Positions 1 to 11,699 of a stretch of DNA of 64,000 nt are shown here, in pieces. How positions within the stretch are numbered: the stretch's first letter is position 1; every line of letters starts with the position of its first letter. The notes below the pieces were generated by a model. The model was not told where the DNA came from and ran no database searches. It saw only the letters and a program-made list of their open reading frames with translations. The translations under genes and the position numbers were made by a program. This DNA comes from Cydia pomonella (Eukaryota > Arthropoda > Insecta > Lepidoptera > Tortricidae). The stretch covers positions 9,982,001-10,046,000 of the forward strand of contig NC_084726.1 in NCBI RefSeq assembly GCF_033807575.1, in the 5' to 3' direction.

Positions 1-85
1 CTGCGCTACTCTAGCGGCAATCGTACATCGCGGTGTTAAGATTTTTCCTGATTCGATGACCCTCTCCGAACGAGTTTATCGTGTT

Positions 86-273
86 ATCGCTTCTCGGCCT
101 TTTGGCTAAGATCAAAGTGTAGTATCTGTTCTTTTCAGCTTAATATCTGAAAGTTCCCTCACTGAGGGACCAGTATATTAAACTGATTTTTGTAAACCGA
201 CGGGATGTTCGGGGCTCGCTCCACTCCCGTCACGGGTCGGCCCGGCATTGCAGTGCCGCCGGGATTGGCCCAC
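86..273 (+). ncRNA. U2: U2 spliceosomal snRNA
   Basis: The 5' end starts ATCGCTTCTCGGCCTTTTGG, the universal U2 stem-loop I sequence, followed by the branch-point recognition segment containing GTAGTATCTG. Next come the stem IIa/IIb region, an Sm-type site (GATTTTTG, about 184-191) and two GC-rich 3' stem-loops (GACGGGATGTTC...CTCCACTCCCGTC, then GGCCCGGCATTGCAGTGCC). The ~188-nt length fits insect U2. U2 pairs with the intron branch point in the major spliceosome. The 3' end is approximate. Only 85 bp of upstream sequence is present, so the snRNA promoter (PSE) cannot be fully assessed. I see no disabling change, but a recent retro-copy or variant U2 copy cannot be excluded. Confidence 0.93.
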
Positions 274-490
274 ACATTAATTAGAAAACAATATTTAAAT
301 ACATGTTGGACAGTTGGATCTCCCACATATTGAGTTCTTACCTCTTCAACCGTTAAAACGACGAAATTTGTTATGGAGAAGGTTCAAGGTCCAATGAAGG
401 ATAAGTGATATTCATCATTCCACAGAGACTGAAGTCGCAAGCAGAAGAAGACAGTAGCATAATAAACGCATTTCAGGCACGAAGTTATTT

Positions 491-622
491 CTGTGGCCCT
501 AGTGAAAAAGGGTACAAGTCTCTGGCAGTTTAGGTGTATAAGGGTATAAGTGTTACGTGGAACTTACACCCCTTTACACCTGCGCTGCCAGAGACTTGTA
601 CCCTTTTTCACTAGGGCCACAG
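491..622. mobile_element. Foldback MITE (132 bp)
   Basis: The 38-bp arms 491-528 and 585-622 are essentially perfect inverted repeats, starting CTGTGGCCCTAGTG. The interior (TAGGTGTATAAGGGT.../...CCCTTTACACCT) is itself largely palindromic, so the whole element folds into one long hairpin. It has no coding capacity. Superfamily not assigned. Confidence 0.8.
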
Positions 623-1274
623 ATTTATACATTGTGATATTTTTAAGAAAGGGGACCGTTTCTTCATGGAGACAAACGTAGTCCCCATTTTGCTCTCAGA
701 GTATTATTATTAACATAAAATAATAATTCATTGGTTACGTGACCTTTCTCACAAGTGCAACGACTATGATACGATATTCCATCATGGAATGCCAGTGCCT
801 ATCTTCCAGCTTTATTATCAGACCTGGAAACCTAATCGTAGTCAAGTCATTTCAAGACTTTTCTAACAAATCCAAACAGCTATAATACGATGTTCCATGA
901 TGAAGTTCCAGTTCATATTTTCCGGCTTCATCATCAGATCAGTTCGACAGTACTATATTATTGTATTGTCATCAGAACTACATACAGCTGCCAATTTTCA
1001 TGACGCTAAGATCCTTGGAAGATGATTAAATTAGTTACCTTAGATTCCATTACATAGTTACATACAGGTCGACCTAATAAAAGCGTGTTAAGAATGTATT
1101 TAAGGAATTTGATATATATTATATCATTTTTTTATGAAATTTGTTTGTCACTCCTACAATAATCAGTAAAACAGAAGGGCATAGTAATGGTTAATATACC
1201 TACAATAAAATTGTGTAAAAATATTTCCCAATGTCAATATCCTATAATATAATGAAAAGAATCTCTTTAAAGAG

Positions 1275-1364
1275 ATGTACAGTCGAGTTCATTAATAAGA
1301 ATACATTTCTCTACCCAATGCAATAAGATACAAAAATGTATACATATTGAACTCGACTGTACAT
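1275..1364. repeat. Short foldback element
   Basis: The 17-bp inverted arms ATGTACAGTCGAGTTCA (1275-1291) and its reverse complement (1348-1364) enclose 56 bp of AT-rich sequence. This is MITE-like and non-coding. Confidence 0.6.
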
Positions 1365-1833
1365 AAGAAGGCAGAGGTGGAAAGCATTTTATAAACACCT
1401 GTGAGATGTCTTAACCAAGTCAAGTTCTCCATAGAGAAAGTTCCTTATGCCCATGGATACCATTACTGATGGAAAACCACAAATATCAATGTTAGAAAAA
1501 GGCACACCGATTACATTACAGGTATTCCAGAATTCAACAATGACATCTCATTCTCAAAAATGGAGGAGGGGGTAAAGGGGGCGCAAAAGAAATTAAAATA
1601 CATTTTATTTATGATATGGTTTATTAATAAAGGTTTCATGAACCAGAATTTATTTGGAATACAAATACTACACTTTGAGCGTTTACAGAATAGGGTACGA
1701 AAGGATAATTATCAAGAATAGTTTGATAATTATCGATTTTAACATAAATTACTGTCAATTTGGCATGCGGCATAAAAAAGGGAACGTAGCTGTCGTAACT
1801 TTAATGGAAAATTCTTGAGCGATTTTCCAATTC

Positions 1834-2086
1834 AGAGCCCATCAACGTACTCACTAGCGCCACTGGAAAATTGTGATTATTTAAATTTAACGATACATAT
1901 TTAAAAAAAAAGGGGGCCGCTACGTACTGTATTTTGTATTCAAGTACCTTTTGAATACATCATAATAGTTTTTACGTTGCTGGATTCGTCAATCTAGACG
2001 TCCAAAGTTAAAACGGCCGTTTTTATTTTGAGGTCATAATCACAATTATTTTCCAGTGGCGCTAGTGAGCACGTTGATGGGCTCTT
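1834..2086. mobile_element. Foldback MITE (~253 bp)
   Basis: Arms of ~48 bp (AGAGCCCATCAACG...TGTGATTAT at 1834-1880 and its complement at 2036-2086) differ at only a few positions. The interior is unrelated AT-rich sequence with no reading frame. Confidence 0.75.
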
Positions 2087-2452
2087 AAATTAATACAGCA
2101 TTTACATAATAAAAAGCAATCATATTACTGCATGAATTCATAACAGATACAAACTTTAATCATATTTCAACAATCATTCGTTAAGTTTATAAGGACTGCT
2201 AAAAAATCCAGACACATACATTTTCATTATTACATCCATCACGTATTATATCTTTAGTATACATTGCTTTATGTTATATTATAATTATAATACAAAACCT
2301 TTTATAACATTTTGAACAACACGAAAACATAGGATGAAGACAAACACTTGTCTAATATCGCCGACAGAATGTGGCACATTCCAATAGCGTGTACAGCCGA
2401 CCCGGCGAGCTTAAATGTCAAAATATGTCGAGTTTCTAGTAGTTAACAATAC

Positions 2453-2632
2453 CTAGACTTAAATCGACCGGGATATGGACCGCGATTACCTTTTGTATTG
2501 CTTTTGAGCTCCCGATATTTCAACGCAGTTACCGGCATGTTACCATGCATGTAACTGCGTTGAAATATCGGGAGCTCAAAACACAATAGAAAAGGTAATC
2601 ACGGTTTACATAACCGGTCGATTTAAGTCTAG
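2453..2632. mobile_element. Long-hairpin foldback MITE (180 bp)
   Basis: Nearly the whole element is two ~85-bp inverted arms. It starts CTAGACTTAAATCGACCGG and ends with the complement, with the loop near 2540. A few mismatches suggest age. The 60-aa open frame at 2632-2814 next to it has no coding signal. Confidence 0.8.
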
Positions 2633-3528
2633 TGAAACTAACCGTGAATCATTCAAAACTGTTATTGTTAACAATACTTGTTAAAACATGGAGTTTATCA
2701 AATTTCAACAGCATTTTATTAACATCTCATATTAAAAATTATAAAATCGTTATAAAAATGGCGCAACTCTACATACATATCGAATTCACTCTCAATATAG
2801 CAAGTACCAATTGACAACTTATTCGAGATGTTGTCATTCAAATTCAATGGCTATTGGCAGATACAATAACAAATAGTTAGAACAAAATATAACATACAAA
2901 ATACAGTCAAAGGGCATGAAATGGTCACAGACACGCGTATAAATTCTGGACATTTTTTAAAATAACTTAAGTGTAGGAGGTGAAAAAAGAGTTGCGGTTA
3001 CTGTTATAATATTAGCGGAAAATAGTTGAGCATTAGAGTTTTTGTTTGCCGCGGCATCTATTGTCGAGTAGCAGTACTGAGAGTTCCGCTACTTGACGCT
3101 AGATGTAGACTACGAAAATAATAGTATTTTTTGTAACAAAACCGTTGTATGGAGTGAGCACTCTTGGTCTTCTTAATTCTCTTTGATCGTGTGAAAATAC
3201 CTACCTAATAGGTACCTATAGTTTTCATAATCTATTTTGTAGCGTTATCATTGAAAAGATGAAGATTCTTAAAGTAACATACATTGGAAAAAAACATACA
3301 AAAACACACTGAACAATAGTTGGCTCAACATTTTATTATGCTATAATCTCATACATTTTCATTTAATATTTTAGAAATGGAATCAAACGGGTATAATTCA
3401 AACTCAAAACATAACAGAATTAACAGAAGTATGCCTCATGCCTTAGATATTTTAATTGGCAGTCCAAGGAACCATCAAATGTGACAAAGTCAGGCAAAAG
3501 CACATTGTCGGTTTATTTCTATTCTAAT
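2633..3528. other. AT-rich non-coding stretch
   Basis: I see no splice-consistent exon, RNA gene or recognisable repeat family here on either strand. Confidence 0.5.
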
Positions 3529-3640
3529 TGAATAGCCGGGTCCACACAGAGCGAGCATACGAGCGAGTCTACACTGGCTGGTTCGTGCGTGAGGAAATTG
3601 CCTCGCGCGTCTGCTCGCTCTGTGTGGACCCGGCTATTCA
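3529..3640. mobile_element. Foldback MITE, family shared with 18310-18434
   Basis: The arms read AATAGCCGGGTCCACACAG / CTGTGTGGACCCGGCTATT around a GC-rich centre (GAGCGAGCATACGAGCG). A second member with the same GGGTCCACACAGAGCGAGCA arm lies at 18310-18434, so this is a dispersed family within the window. Confidence 0.8.
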
Positions 3641-3784
3641 TTAGGGCGGCAGCGCCTTCGCTGCCAACAATGTACCTTAACGTAGTGCCTTTATGTATAA
3701 AAACGAGACAAATTATGGAAAAGCCATCTAATTAAACAAAATATAATTATTCCTATTATAAAGCAAATCATTCTCCTAATGTTC

Positions 3785-4160
3785 TTCAGAGTCCGCAGCA
3801 AGCTCGGCATACAAACGTAGTTACGCTCTCATTCTAAAACGACTAGCTACATTGCTCTGAAACTTTGTACTTACAATAGAATAATGTATATTTAGTCCTG
3901 TAATTCGTTTATTTAGCTTCAGATACCATGGTTTAACCTTTTGACCGCCAAAGACGTCATATGACGCGCGCGGCTACAGCCCAATATCAACCTTCATGCG
4001 TACCGACAAGGTTCACGATTACACGCCGCGTACGATAGGCATAATTTTAGCCCTCATGTCATTGTATGTGCAAAGTTTCATTACAATCCAAGAAGTAGTT
4101 TTAAAATGAGAACGCAACTCCGTTTGTATGGGAAGGTGAAATTCAGCCAAGCTAGCTGCG
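3785..4160. repeat. Dispersed repeat with inverted arms (CAGCAAGCTCGG family)
   Basis: The left arm contains CAGCAAGCTCGGCATACAAACG followed further on by AAACTTTGTACTTACAAT. The right half (4056-4160) carries the complement-type sequence (CATTGTATGTGCAAAGTTTC...AGCCAAGCTAGCTGCGG). The same family recurs at 19825-20540. A separate GC-rich piece starting ACCTTTTGACCGCCAAAG is lodged in the centre (3937-4050). Confidence 0.6.
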
Positions 4161-4410
4161 GACACATAATTGTTTAAATGCTTTAAATTAACAACCTTAA
4201 ACCGACGTAAAATATAAATAAGCTAAAATTACCGGTTAGCTAAACCTCTTCAGAAAACTAGATTTACAAGCCAGTTACTAAAAAAAAGACTTAAGATTCG
4301 AACACTAGTCTCCTAAATTTCTAGTACACTAGGCTAGTAAAAAGCTGAAAAATACTTGAACACGCTCATAAGATCTTGAACATAAAGATCTAGTATATCA
4401 ACCATTGACA

Positions 4411-4641
4411 TATATCTAAGGACGTGCCTTACGGGCAATAAGAACGGGGCCAGTACGGCGGTGTCACGCACACGAATTCGAGCCAATCGTGCAGTCTAAC
4501 GCTACAACGCGATTGGTTGTTGAGTTCGCATCACGCGCGCGATTGGTCGAGACTAGTTGCGTTAGACTGAACGATTGGCTCGAATTCGTGAGTGACACCG
4601 CTGAACTAACACCATTCTTAATGCCCGTTAATCCTGACCTT
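4411..4641. mobile_element. Foldback MITE, copy 1 (CGGGCAATAAGAA family)
   Basis: The ends are imperfect inverted repeats (TAAGGACGTGCCTTACGGG / CCCGTTAATCCTGACCTTA). Internal GC-rich arms around ATTCGAGCCAATCGTGCAG form a hairpin. A second, diverged copy is at 8517-8756. Confidence 0.75.
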
Positions 4642-6521
4642 ATACTCTGTATTTTAGGTAATTAAATTAAAGTAAACAAAATCTACCTTCAAATTGATCC
4701 CGAAAAGTTGAGGGATGAAAACATTACATGATCAAATAATGTAGGTTTAAAGTCAGGTTCAGTCACAGATCCAGGCTGTTTTGTATTTGGTTGGTTATCC
4801 CCCGACCCCGAAACCCGAAAATGTACAGATTGTTTGTTTATTTTTATTTAAATACTTAAAGATACAGAGTATAGATATATGTCATCAACTTATATTTTTC
4901 AAACTGCATGGCAATGGTAACAGATGTCGTCTCCATACATTTATAACCTCAAAACGCACCGTACCCATGCTAATTAAAAAAATACTATAGTAGTAATTAT
5001 TTTTGTGGCTTGTACGATTTAAAGGAGAATGGGCAATTTGTCCCATGGATGTATACTGTTGAGACATATCTCGTTTGAAAGGGTTTACTCTTAGCATTAT
5101 TTTATTGTATGACACCAACTTTGGATAACTTGCAGGGACTGAGCAATTTAAAAAAAAGAGTTGTCAATATAAACGGTTGTTTTACAAAGTACTTGTTATG
5201 TAGCCGGTTGTTAGGTGTTTTGTATGAAAGAATATGAGAAATTCTAGATTTCTGTTTACCACTACTTACGTTTAAGTACGTACAGGGCTGGAATTAGTTG
5301 ATAAAACATATGCTTGAATTAAAAATACTGCTATTAAACACTGAAACTTGCTTGTATACTCAAGCCATATATATCATTTAAAAGACATTTTTATAAGGTA
5401 TTTTAATATATATATACTTGCACTCAAATGCTTGCAGGGGCGGTAATAAAACTAGTTTCCTCGTTAATTAAGTGTGGTAAATGCCGCTTTGTTTGTTCTA
5501 CCTGGCACTAGATGGAGCCTTGGTAGCCGTTTGGGTAATTTTTACTAGTGGTATATACAATTGAGTTTTATCCTATTTGGAAGGTCTTCAATTAAGCATT
5601 AATTACTTATATGACACCAAAGACCGAAAGTGTCCAGGGAAGATGATATTAATAATTTTGATCATGCGCTGCGGCGTAAACTGGAACTAAAAAATGTCAT
5701 TCATATAGGGTTACTTTTGTAACCATTTACATCACTTTGCATGCCTGAAATATAATGAAAAAGTAATTTATATATATTTTTAAATTATTACCGCTCAATA
5801 AATGGCACTAAACTACTTAATTATGATTTTTCAAATCCTCTCTAGTACTGACATCTTGCGTGCAATAGGAGAACCGAATGAGCGGCAAATGCTGGATCCG
5901 TATAGTCGCTTATAAACGCTTAAAAATGTCACCGAAGAATAAGTTTGTTTAATTCGGAACTTTGACAATAAAACGAGTTGTTACCTTGAACGAGTAAGTG
6001 TCGTCTATTTATCTCTCTTGCTCTTACATATTCGAGTGATAAAGGTAGAAAAAGCATTATATTTTTTAAAGTTCGCGTTATGTCCCGCTAGAAACGTTAT
6101 ATAAACTTATTATTAAACATGAAATAAGATTCCTAAGCAATAAGTAGGTAAGTAAATGTATTTATGGAGTACCATAATTAGCAGCAAGAAAATAAATCTA
6201 AGTTTATATGTTACGATAAAATAAATCGTAAAAAGGTACTATGTACATACTTGTTTTGTCTCTCTGCAGGAAAATTGTGTAAACGTGAAACATTTGAGAT
6301 TGCGCCGCGGTTCAAAGCAACGTTCCCTTCGTTTGCCATATGAAGCAGGATTAAATTGTGTAGTTTTAAGTTCTCATGTAAGTGAATTGTCAAATTCTTA
6401 GTGAGAATAAAGAATCTTAAACCTAAAATTAACGCAGTGAATACATTACAAGCATCAGCGACTCTTAACTGTTTGCCAAGCTAAGATAGTAGCTGTATTT
6501 CGTTCCATTATATATACGTAT
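4642..6521. other. Non-coding AT-rich stretch with one dispersed repeat
   Basis: No gene is visible. Positions 5019-5150 (containing GTCCCATGGATGTATACTG and ending at CTTGCAGGGACTGAG) match 17604-17750 in inverted orientation, so they are two copies of one dispersed repeat. The short open frames here have no coding character. Confidence 0.55.
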
Positions 6522-6945
6522 GAAATAAAAACTTTTGAATACATTTAACACCTTTATTTCATATAAATTGAAAAATAACTGACGGCATACATTTTCTAGT
6601 GAATAGGTGCATCCAGATCCAGATAAGAGAATGCATGGTTATTGCGCCAATGTCGGACCATTTGCGATTGGTTTGCTAAGGGCACCGCTAGCTGGTGCGG
6701 ATGCACAGAGCACTTATACATACCTTATTAAATAAAAACTTTTGAATACATTTAACATCTTTATTTCATATAAATTGAAAAATAAGTGACGGCATAGATT
6801 TTCTTCACGGTCGCACAAATATTATCAGGACGAGTCGACAAGTTACTTTAAAGCAAGCATGGTGAATAGGTGCATCCAGATCCAGATAAGGGAATGCATG
6901 GTTATTGCGCCAATCTCGGACCATTTGCGATTAGTTTGCTAGCTG
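6522..6945 (+). repeat. Direct duplication of a ~170-bp segment
   Basis: The block beginning AATAAAAACTTTTGAATAC (6524) recurs at 6731. The block GTGAATAGGTGCATCCAG (about 6599) recurs at about 6861. The second copy carries ~70 extra bases between the two parts. Non-coding. Confidence 0.7.
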
Positions 6946-6969
6946 GAGCGGGTTAACGAAAAACAGTAA

Positions 6970-7400
6970 CTGGCGACGCTAGCTGGCGCGGACGCGTGCG
7001 ACGAATTTTACCTACAAAGGCACCCGCGCGCGTGCACCCGCTCCGTGCACTCGCGCCAGCTAGCAAACGCCCTTAACCTTTTGAAGGCCAAGAATATCTT
7101 AAGGCGTCGTAACTAGCTATGCTCAAAGCGTCATAAATACATTATAGCTGATATAGCCGCTGTCAGAGTAACCTTAGCACTTTCAAGTAAGGTTTAGGGC
7201 ATAGGGCGTCCGCAACGTCGCGCGTGTGCATGGAGCGGGCGTGCGGCTTACAGTATGAGCAACGCTAACTGGCGCGGACGCGTGCGACTGATTTTACTTA
7301 CAAAGGCACCTGCGCGTGTTTGCCCGCTCCGTGCACTAGGGCCAGCTAGCACACGCCCTTAACCTTTTGAACGTCAAGAACACCTAAAGGCGCCGTCACT
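6970..7400 (+). repeat. Two tandem GC-rich repeat units (~286-bp period)
   Basis: GCTAGCTGGCGCGGACGCG at ~6978 and its near copy at ~7263 each lead into CACCCGCGCGCG..., CCGCTCCGTGCACT and then CCCTTAACCTTTTGAA. The tail GCCTTTTGAACGGCAAGA reappears inverted at about 7868-7890, which suggests a larger foldback element. Confidence 0.65.
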
Positions 7401-8009
7401 AGACATGATTTAAGGGCCATGAACACATTAATGATTATAGCTGTTTTAATCGCTGTCAAAGTCCCTAATGTAATACTCATGCACTTTCAAGCTCACTTGC
7501 GCACGTGACCTTGGCATGTGAGTAACGTTTTTGTTATGGCGTTCAAAGGGTAAAATATCAATGTCGTAATGCGTCGCTAGCGCGTTATTTTCGAATCGCA
7601 CCCGTGCTCCCGTGTTGGACTGCACACGCGGTGTACACTTCTTGTTATTGTAACCGTTTGTGCGCCTAGATAACACAAGTACACATACACAACTCGCAAA
7701 ATGCTCGCGTGCTCTTGTTTATATGTAAAGTACGTCTTCTAGGGCCGCGGATTGGACCCACGCGACCGGCGGGGCGGTGAGCGGCATACATTGGTCGCAA
7801 TGCAAGCTGTAAAGCTAGTGCAGTGCATGAGGGACGCGCGGCTTTCTCTCACCACATCTTTAGGTGTTCTTGCCGTTCAAAAGGCTAAAAGCACCTAATG
7901 AGGTGGCTTTACATTAGCTAGATGCCGGCCCACACGCCGATCCGGTGTGCAGGCTAAGGAAATCGCTATGTAGGCCAATTCGAAAGTGCAACTGACATTA
8001 AACCAATTT

Positions 8010-8131
8010 TAGAATAATATTGGAATGATACCAGTTAGCTGTCATTCGTGCGTTCATTTCGCACTTATACGCATGTATTTGTGCGAGCGAGACGCCCGCA
8101 ACTAACTGATATGATTCCAATATTACTCTAA
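8010..8131. mobile_element. Foldback MITE (~120 bp)
   Basis: Imperfect inverted arms TTAGAATAATATTGGAAT...AGTTAGC and AACTAACTGATATGATTCC...ATTACTCTAA surround a short centre. Non-coding. Confidence 0.65.
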
Positions 8132-8516
8132 TATCGGTGTGCACGCCCCTTTTTATTCATAAGCAAGGTACGATTGAACCACTATAGAAGGCAGCGAAGA
8201 GGCCGGCAATGGAACTGGTAGCGTTTGATGGAGACAGTTTTCTGTCAAATGCAAGTTCAAATTGGCCTGACTGTCTCACTCGCACACCGGAGTAGCGTTT
8301 CATATAAGCGTACTTTGTTATATCCAATCGACCCGCTCTATTCAGTAGGTTTCATTATCTCGATCCATCAGTTAAGTAACAATCTCTTCAAACTGGTGGA
8401 TCGAGATGGTGGATCCTACTGGACAGATGGAACCTATGGATAGGACAACGTTATGCTCAACAACTTGGTAGCAGAAGCGATGTGATTTTTTAAAATCGCG
8501 ACTGTGTCATTGACAT

Positions 8517-8756
8517 AATATATCTGAGGACGGGCCTTACGGGCAATAAGAATGGGGCCAGTACAGCGGTGTTACGCACACGAGTTTGAGCCAATCGTGC
8601 AGTCTAACGCCACAAGTACCACAACGTGATTGGTTGATGAGTTCGCATTACGCACGCATCTAGTTGCGTTAGACAGCACGACTGGCTCGAATTTGTGAAT
8701 GACACAACTGAACTAGCACTATCGTTATTGCCCCTAAGGTCGGTCCTTAGATATAT
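8517..8756. mobile_element. Foldback MITE, copy 2 (CGGGCAATAAGAA family)
   Basis: This is a diverged second member of the element at 4411-4641, with the same order of blocks (TATATCTGAGGACGGGCC, GGGCAATAAGAATGGGGCC, GAGCCAATCGTGCAGTCTAAC) and a matching inverted end GGTCGGTCCTTAGATATA. Confidence 0.78.
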
Positions 8757-9054
8757 GGTAAGCGTCAGGATGGCGGTGGACCTCAGCGAATTTCAAAGAA
8801 ATATTTATAAACATATTGTACCTTCTGTGTACCTCAGCGTACCTTTAATAGAAACCAGTGTACCTTTCCCCAAAACGAGATATTTTACAAAACGGTCCAC
8901 CCGCCAACCTGACGTCAGGATGGCGGGTGGACCTATGAAATCTTGCATTATACCGCAATAAAAGTATGCAGTTATATTGTGCATGAGCTTAGCCTAGCTT
9001 GTTTTGGGGAGAGGTACACCGGTTTCTATTTCTATTTACAGAGGTACACTGAAG

Positions 9055-9195
9055 GTACAGTCACCATCATATATATCGGAGCGGCCAAGGTACCCACGAA
9101 TATCTGAACATGCCTCTACTGTCAAGAGGTTAGAGTGCGTGTTTAGAGATCTTTGAGCACCTCGGCCACTCCGATATATCTGATGGCGACTGTAC
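9055..9195. mobile_element. Inner foldback MITE (GTACAGTCACCATCA arms)
   Basis: The arms GTACAGTCACCATCATATAT and its near complement ATATATCTGATGGCGACTGTAC enclose CGGAGCGGCCAAGG.../...CTCGGCCACTCCG. I know this arm type as a common lepidopteran MITE. It sits in the loop of the larger foldback. Confidence 0.75.
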
Positions 9196-9339
9196 CATAT
9201 AACTGCATACTTTTAGTGCGGTATAATGCAAGATTTCATAGGTCCAACCGCAATCCTGACGTCAGAATGGCGGGTGGACTTTTTCTTAAATATCTCGTTT
9301 TGGGTTAGGTACACAGAAGGTACAGTATGTTTATAAATA

Positions 9340-9697
9340 CTTACTGCTATGGCGCAGCGACCCGAAGTGGATCTTGGCCTCCGACACCAAAGACCGCCAT
9401 GCTTCTCTGTCCAAAACCGTTTCCATCTAGTCGACGGCGCCGAGTTCGCTAAGGTCTTTTTGCATTTCGTCTCTCCAGCGGGACCTACCTAGGACGTCTA
9501 GACGGTCTTCGGCCATTTGGAACTTCAGAGTACGCCCTCCAGGCTGCACGATCCTCACCCATCTGGACTACGTGCCCGAGTCATCGGAGTCTGGCAGCGC
9601 GAAAAATCCTAGGACTCACACGTGGAGAGGATGGAACCTGGAGACTCCACAGGAATCAGGAGATTGAAGATCTGGTGTCCGAGCCGAACGTCATTGG
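9340..9697 (-). mobile_element. 5'-truncated RTE-type LINE fragment (ORF2 C-terminus)
   Basis: On the minus strand the sequence encodes, across frameshifts, the characteristic end of RTE ORF2: a GRRPSRRPR segment, then WRDEMQKDL and finally SEAKIHFGSLRQ just before the 3' end. A 13-bp direct repeat ATGTTTATAAATA flanks it (9327-9339 and 9698-9710), as expected for target-primed insertion. It is heavily truncated and inactive. Confidence 0.8.
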
Positions 9698-9745
9698 ATG
9701 TTTATAAATATTTCTTTGAAATTCGCTGAGGTCCACCCGCCATCT

Positions 9746-10640
9746 AGACGCCAGATGTCAATGCCGAGTGCGACCAGATGTTAAAGCGGTGTATTATCTC
9801 TAGTCTCTCCAATATGTTCTCCTGGTGGGTCCACGGGGTTTATTTTAAGTGTTATCATAAACAGTGTTCACCAGCGGGTCTACGGGTACCTAATTATTTT
9901 TACCATGGGCCGACCATGAACACGATTCTATTTTTAAAACGTAACCCGCGTAGCTACTTCAGTCTTAGGCGGTATATACTCTACACCACGTTCACAAAAG
10001 ATTGATATTTTAGGTAAAAACTCACATTTCGCTATATTTGTCCATAGTAAATACTAATTCAAAAACTGTACGGTAGGGCCTAAAATCTTCTGTGATAGTA
10101 ATGTAGAAATAAATACTGTTGACAGGCGGTCAACGGTATTTAGTACAATAATTACACTGAAACAATTCGTATAGAATACAGAACCTATGAATAATATATA
10201 TCTAGAGAATCTAACTTTAATGCAATAATATAATTGAACAAAAGATATACATTAGTACGAGTAGTACGATCAACCTATATGTCTATTTTTAATAGTCTTA
10301 ATGTTCGTGTATCGGTTCTGTATTCTATGGCCATTAATTATGCTTTATTTTTCAACTTTCTTTGACTACACACAAGTACACATTATATTTGCTTTTTTCT
10401 TGAACTTTATCTTGCCCATGTTCGATTCTTCTTATGTCGATGCATCCTCATTATTTCCGTATGGTTTCTGAAAATACAATAACAGTTTTTGTAATGTTTT
10501 CTAATACCTATGTTTCAAGTCGGTTTCCTATTTTTAAGAGAAGTTTTTTTTTTCATGTAAGTACCTTTTTTTTCAAGTGGGGTAAATTAGAGCAGATGGG
10601 ATACCTATCGAAAATTATGTCAATAAACAGTTTTACGTTC
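9746..10640. other. Non-coding AT-rich stretch
   Basis: The 75-aa and 83-aa open frames at 9778 and 10434 have no flanking splice sites, recognisable motif or coding-type composition. No other feature seen. Confidence 0.5.
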
Positions 10641-11440
10641 CATCAAGAATTGAGAGGTTGCCTCAATTCCTCATGGAACCCATGATTTAAGCTAGACCTT
10701 TACACAAATATTCCTTAAACCTCGTTAAGCAAGTAGCTTCTTTACAAACATAACAAAGAAGACAAATCGTCTAGCGTGAAAATACGCATCGTTAAAGAGT
10801 TCTTTTCTGGTCCTGATCAGAAGTTCCACTTCTTCAAATAGCACTTTTTTGAATGGCAATGCCTGGTCTGTTGATGAAACTAAAAAACGCCTATAAGATT
10901 TGGGGAGTTCCCTTAATTCCTCGTGGTTTTGTCAAAAATAGGACCATCTTGGAACTATACACCCACTTTCAAACGATAACTAATTTTCAACATTGGTTCA
11001 GAAATGTCGAAGATCTTACTTAACATATATACAAAAAAAAAGTTTTTGAAGTCGGTTAAAAAGTAGTATCTTTACAATACTTCCTTTTACTAAGAAGGGA
11101 TAACTACTACAATTTGCTTACTAAGTAAGTACTTACTTACTATTAGTATCAGATTGGAGTCGACTCGAGAGTCGATAAAATGGGCGTCGCTATCCTTTCC
11201 GGGTGGGGGGATTTCACCGCATGAAAAAGAGACACATATAGTGAGTTCTTACTGTTCTACCAAACTACATATATAAAGTAGTCGTACTTTTTGAGTCAAA
11301 TTAATTTAATTCTAAAGGTGCGACGTAATGGCCTGAAGCCCGCTCTTAGCATACCTAGTTATACTATTTGATGGATATTGGTGTCAATTTATAATACGTT
11401 TAATTATTCATTGTCTTTACCTAATTATCTTTACCTTTTG

Positions 11441-11699
11441 CCGACCGGTTTGGCCTAGTGGGTAGTGACCCTGCCTATGAAGCCGATGGTCCCGAGTTTG
11501 AATCGCGTAAGGGCATTTCTTTGTGTGATGAATACAGATATTTGTTCCTAAGGCTTGCGTGTTTTCTATGTATATACGTAAATATATATTTATCTAAATA
11601 AGTATGTTTAACGTCGCCTAGTACCCATAGTACAAGCTTTGATTAGTTTGGGGCCAATCTGTGTAAGATTGTCCTATGTACATATTTATTTATTTATTA
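11441..11699 (+). mobile_element. tRNA-derived SINE
   Basis: The pol III A box region GGCCTAGTGGGTAGTGACC and B-box-like GTCCCGAGTTTGAATCG lie in the head. The shared body includes TTGTTCC and GTGTAAGATTGTCCTA, and the tail is (TATT)n. The same family recurs at 15955-16198, 23391-23647, 41105-41384 and 62487-62621. Confidence 0.85.

Larger units (their letters stand above)
8770..9742. mobile_element. Composite foldback element hosting two later insertions
   Basis: The outer arms (8770-8815 and 9698-9742) are inverted repeats starting TGGCGGTGGACCTCAGCG. A second arm pair (about 8900-8978 and 9195-9280, both with CTGACGTCAGGATGGCGG-type sequence) lies inside. The centre of that inner pair holds a separate 141-bp foldback (9055-9195). 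The right limb is split by an RTE LINE fragment (9340-9697) flanked by a 13-bp direct repeat. The 88-aa frame at 8695-8961 is an accident of these repeats. Confidence 0.75.

Noticed and set aside
8695..8961. 88-aa plus-strand frame
   Set aside because: It straddles the end of one MITE and the arm of another foldback element, with no coding signal.
10434..10685. 83-aa plus-strand frame
   Set aside because: Low-complexity Phe-rich translation of T-rich DNA at the edge of the tandem array.
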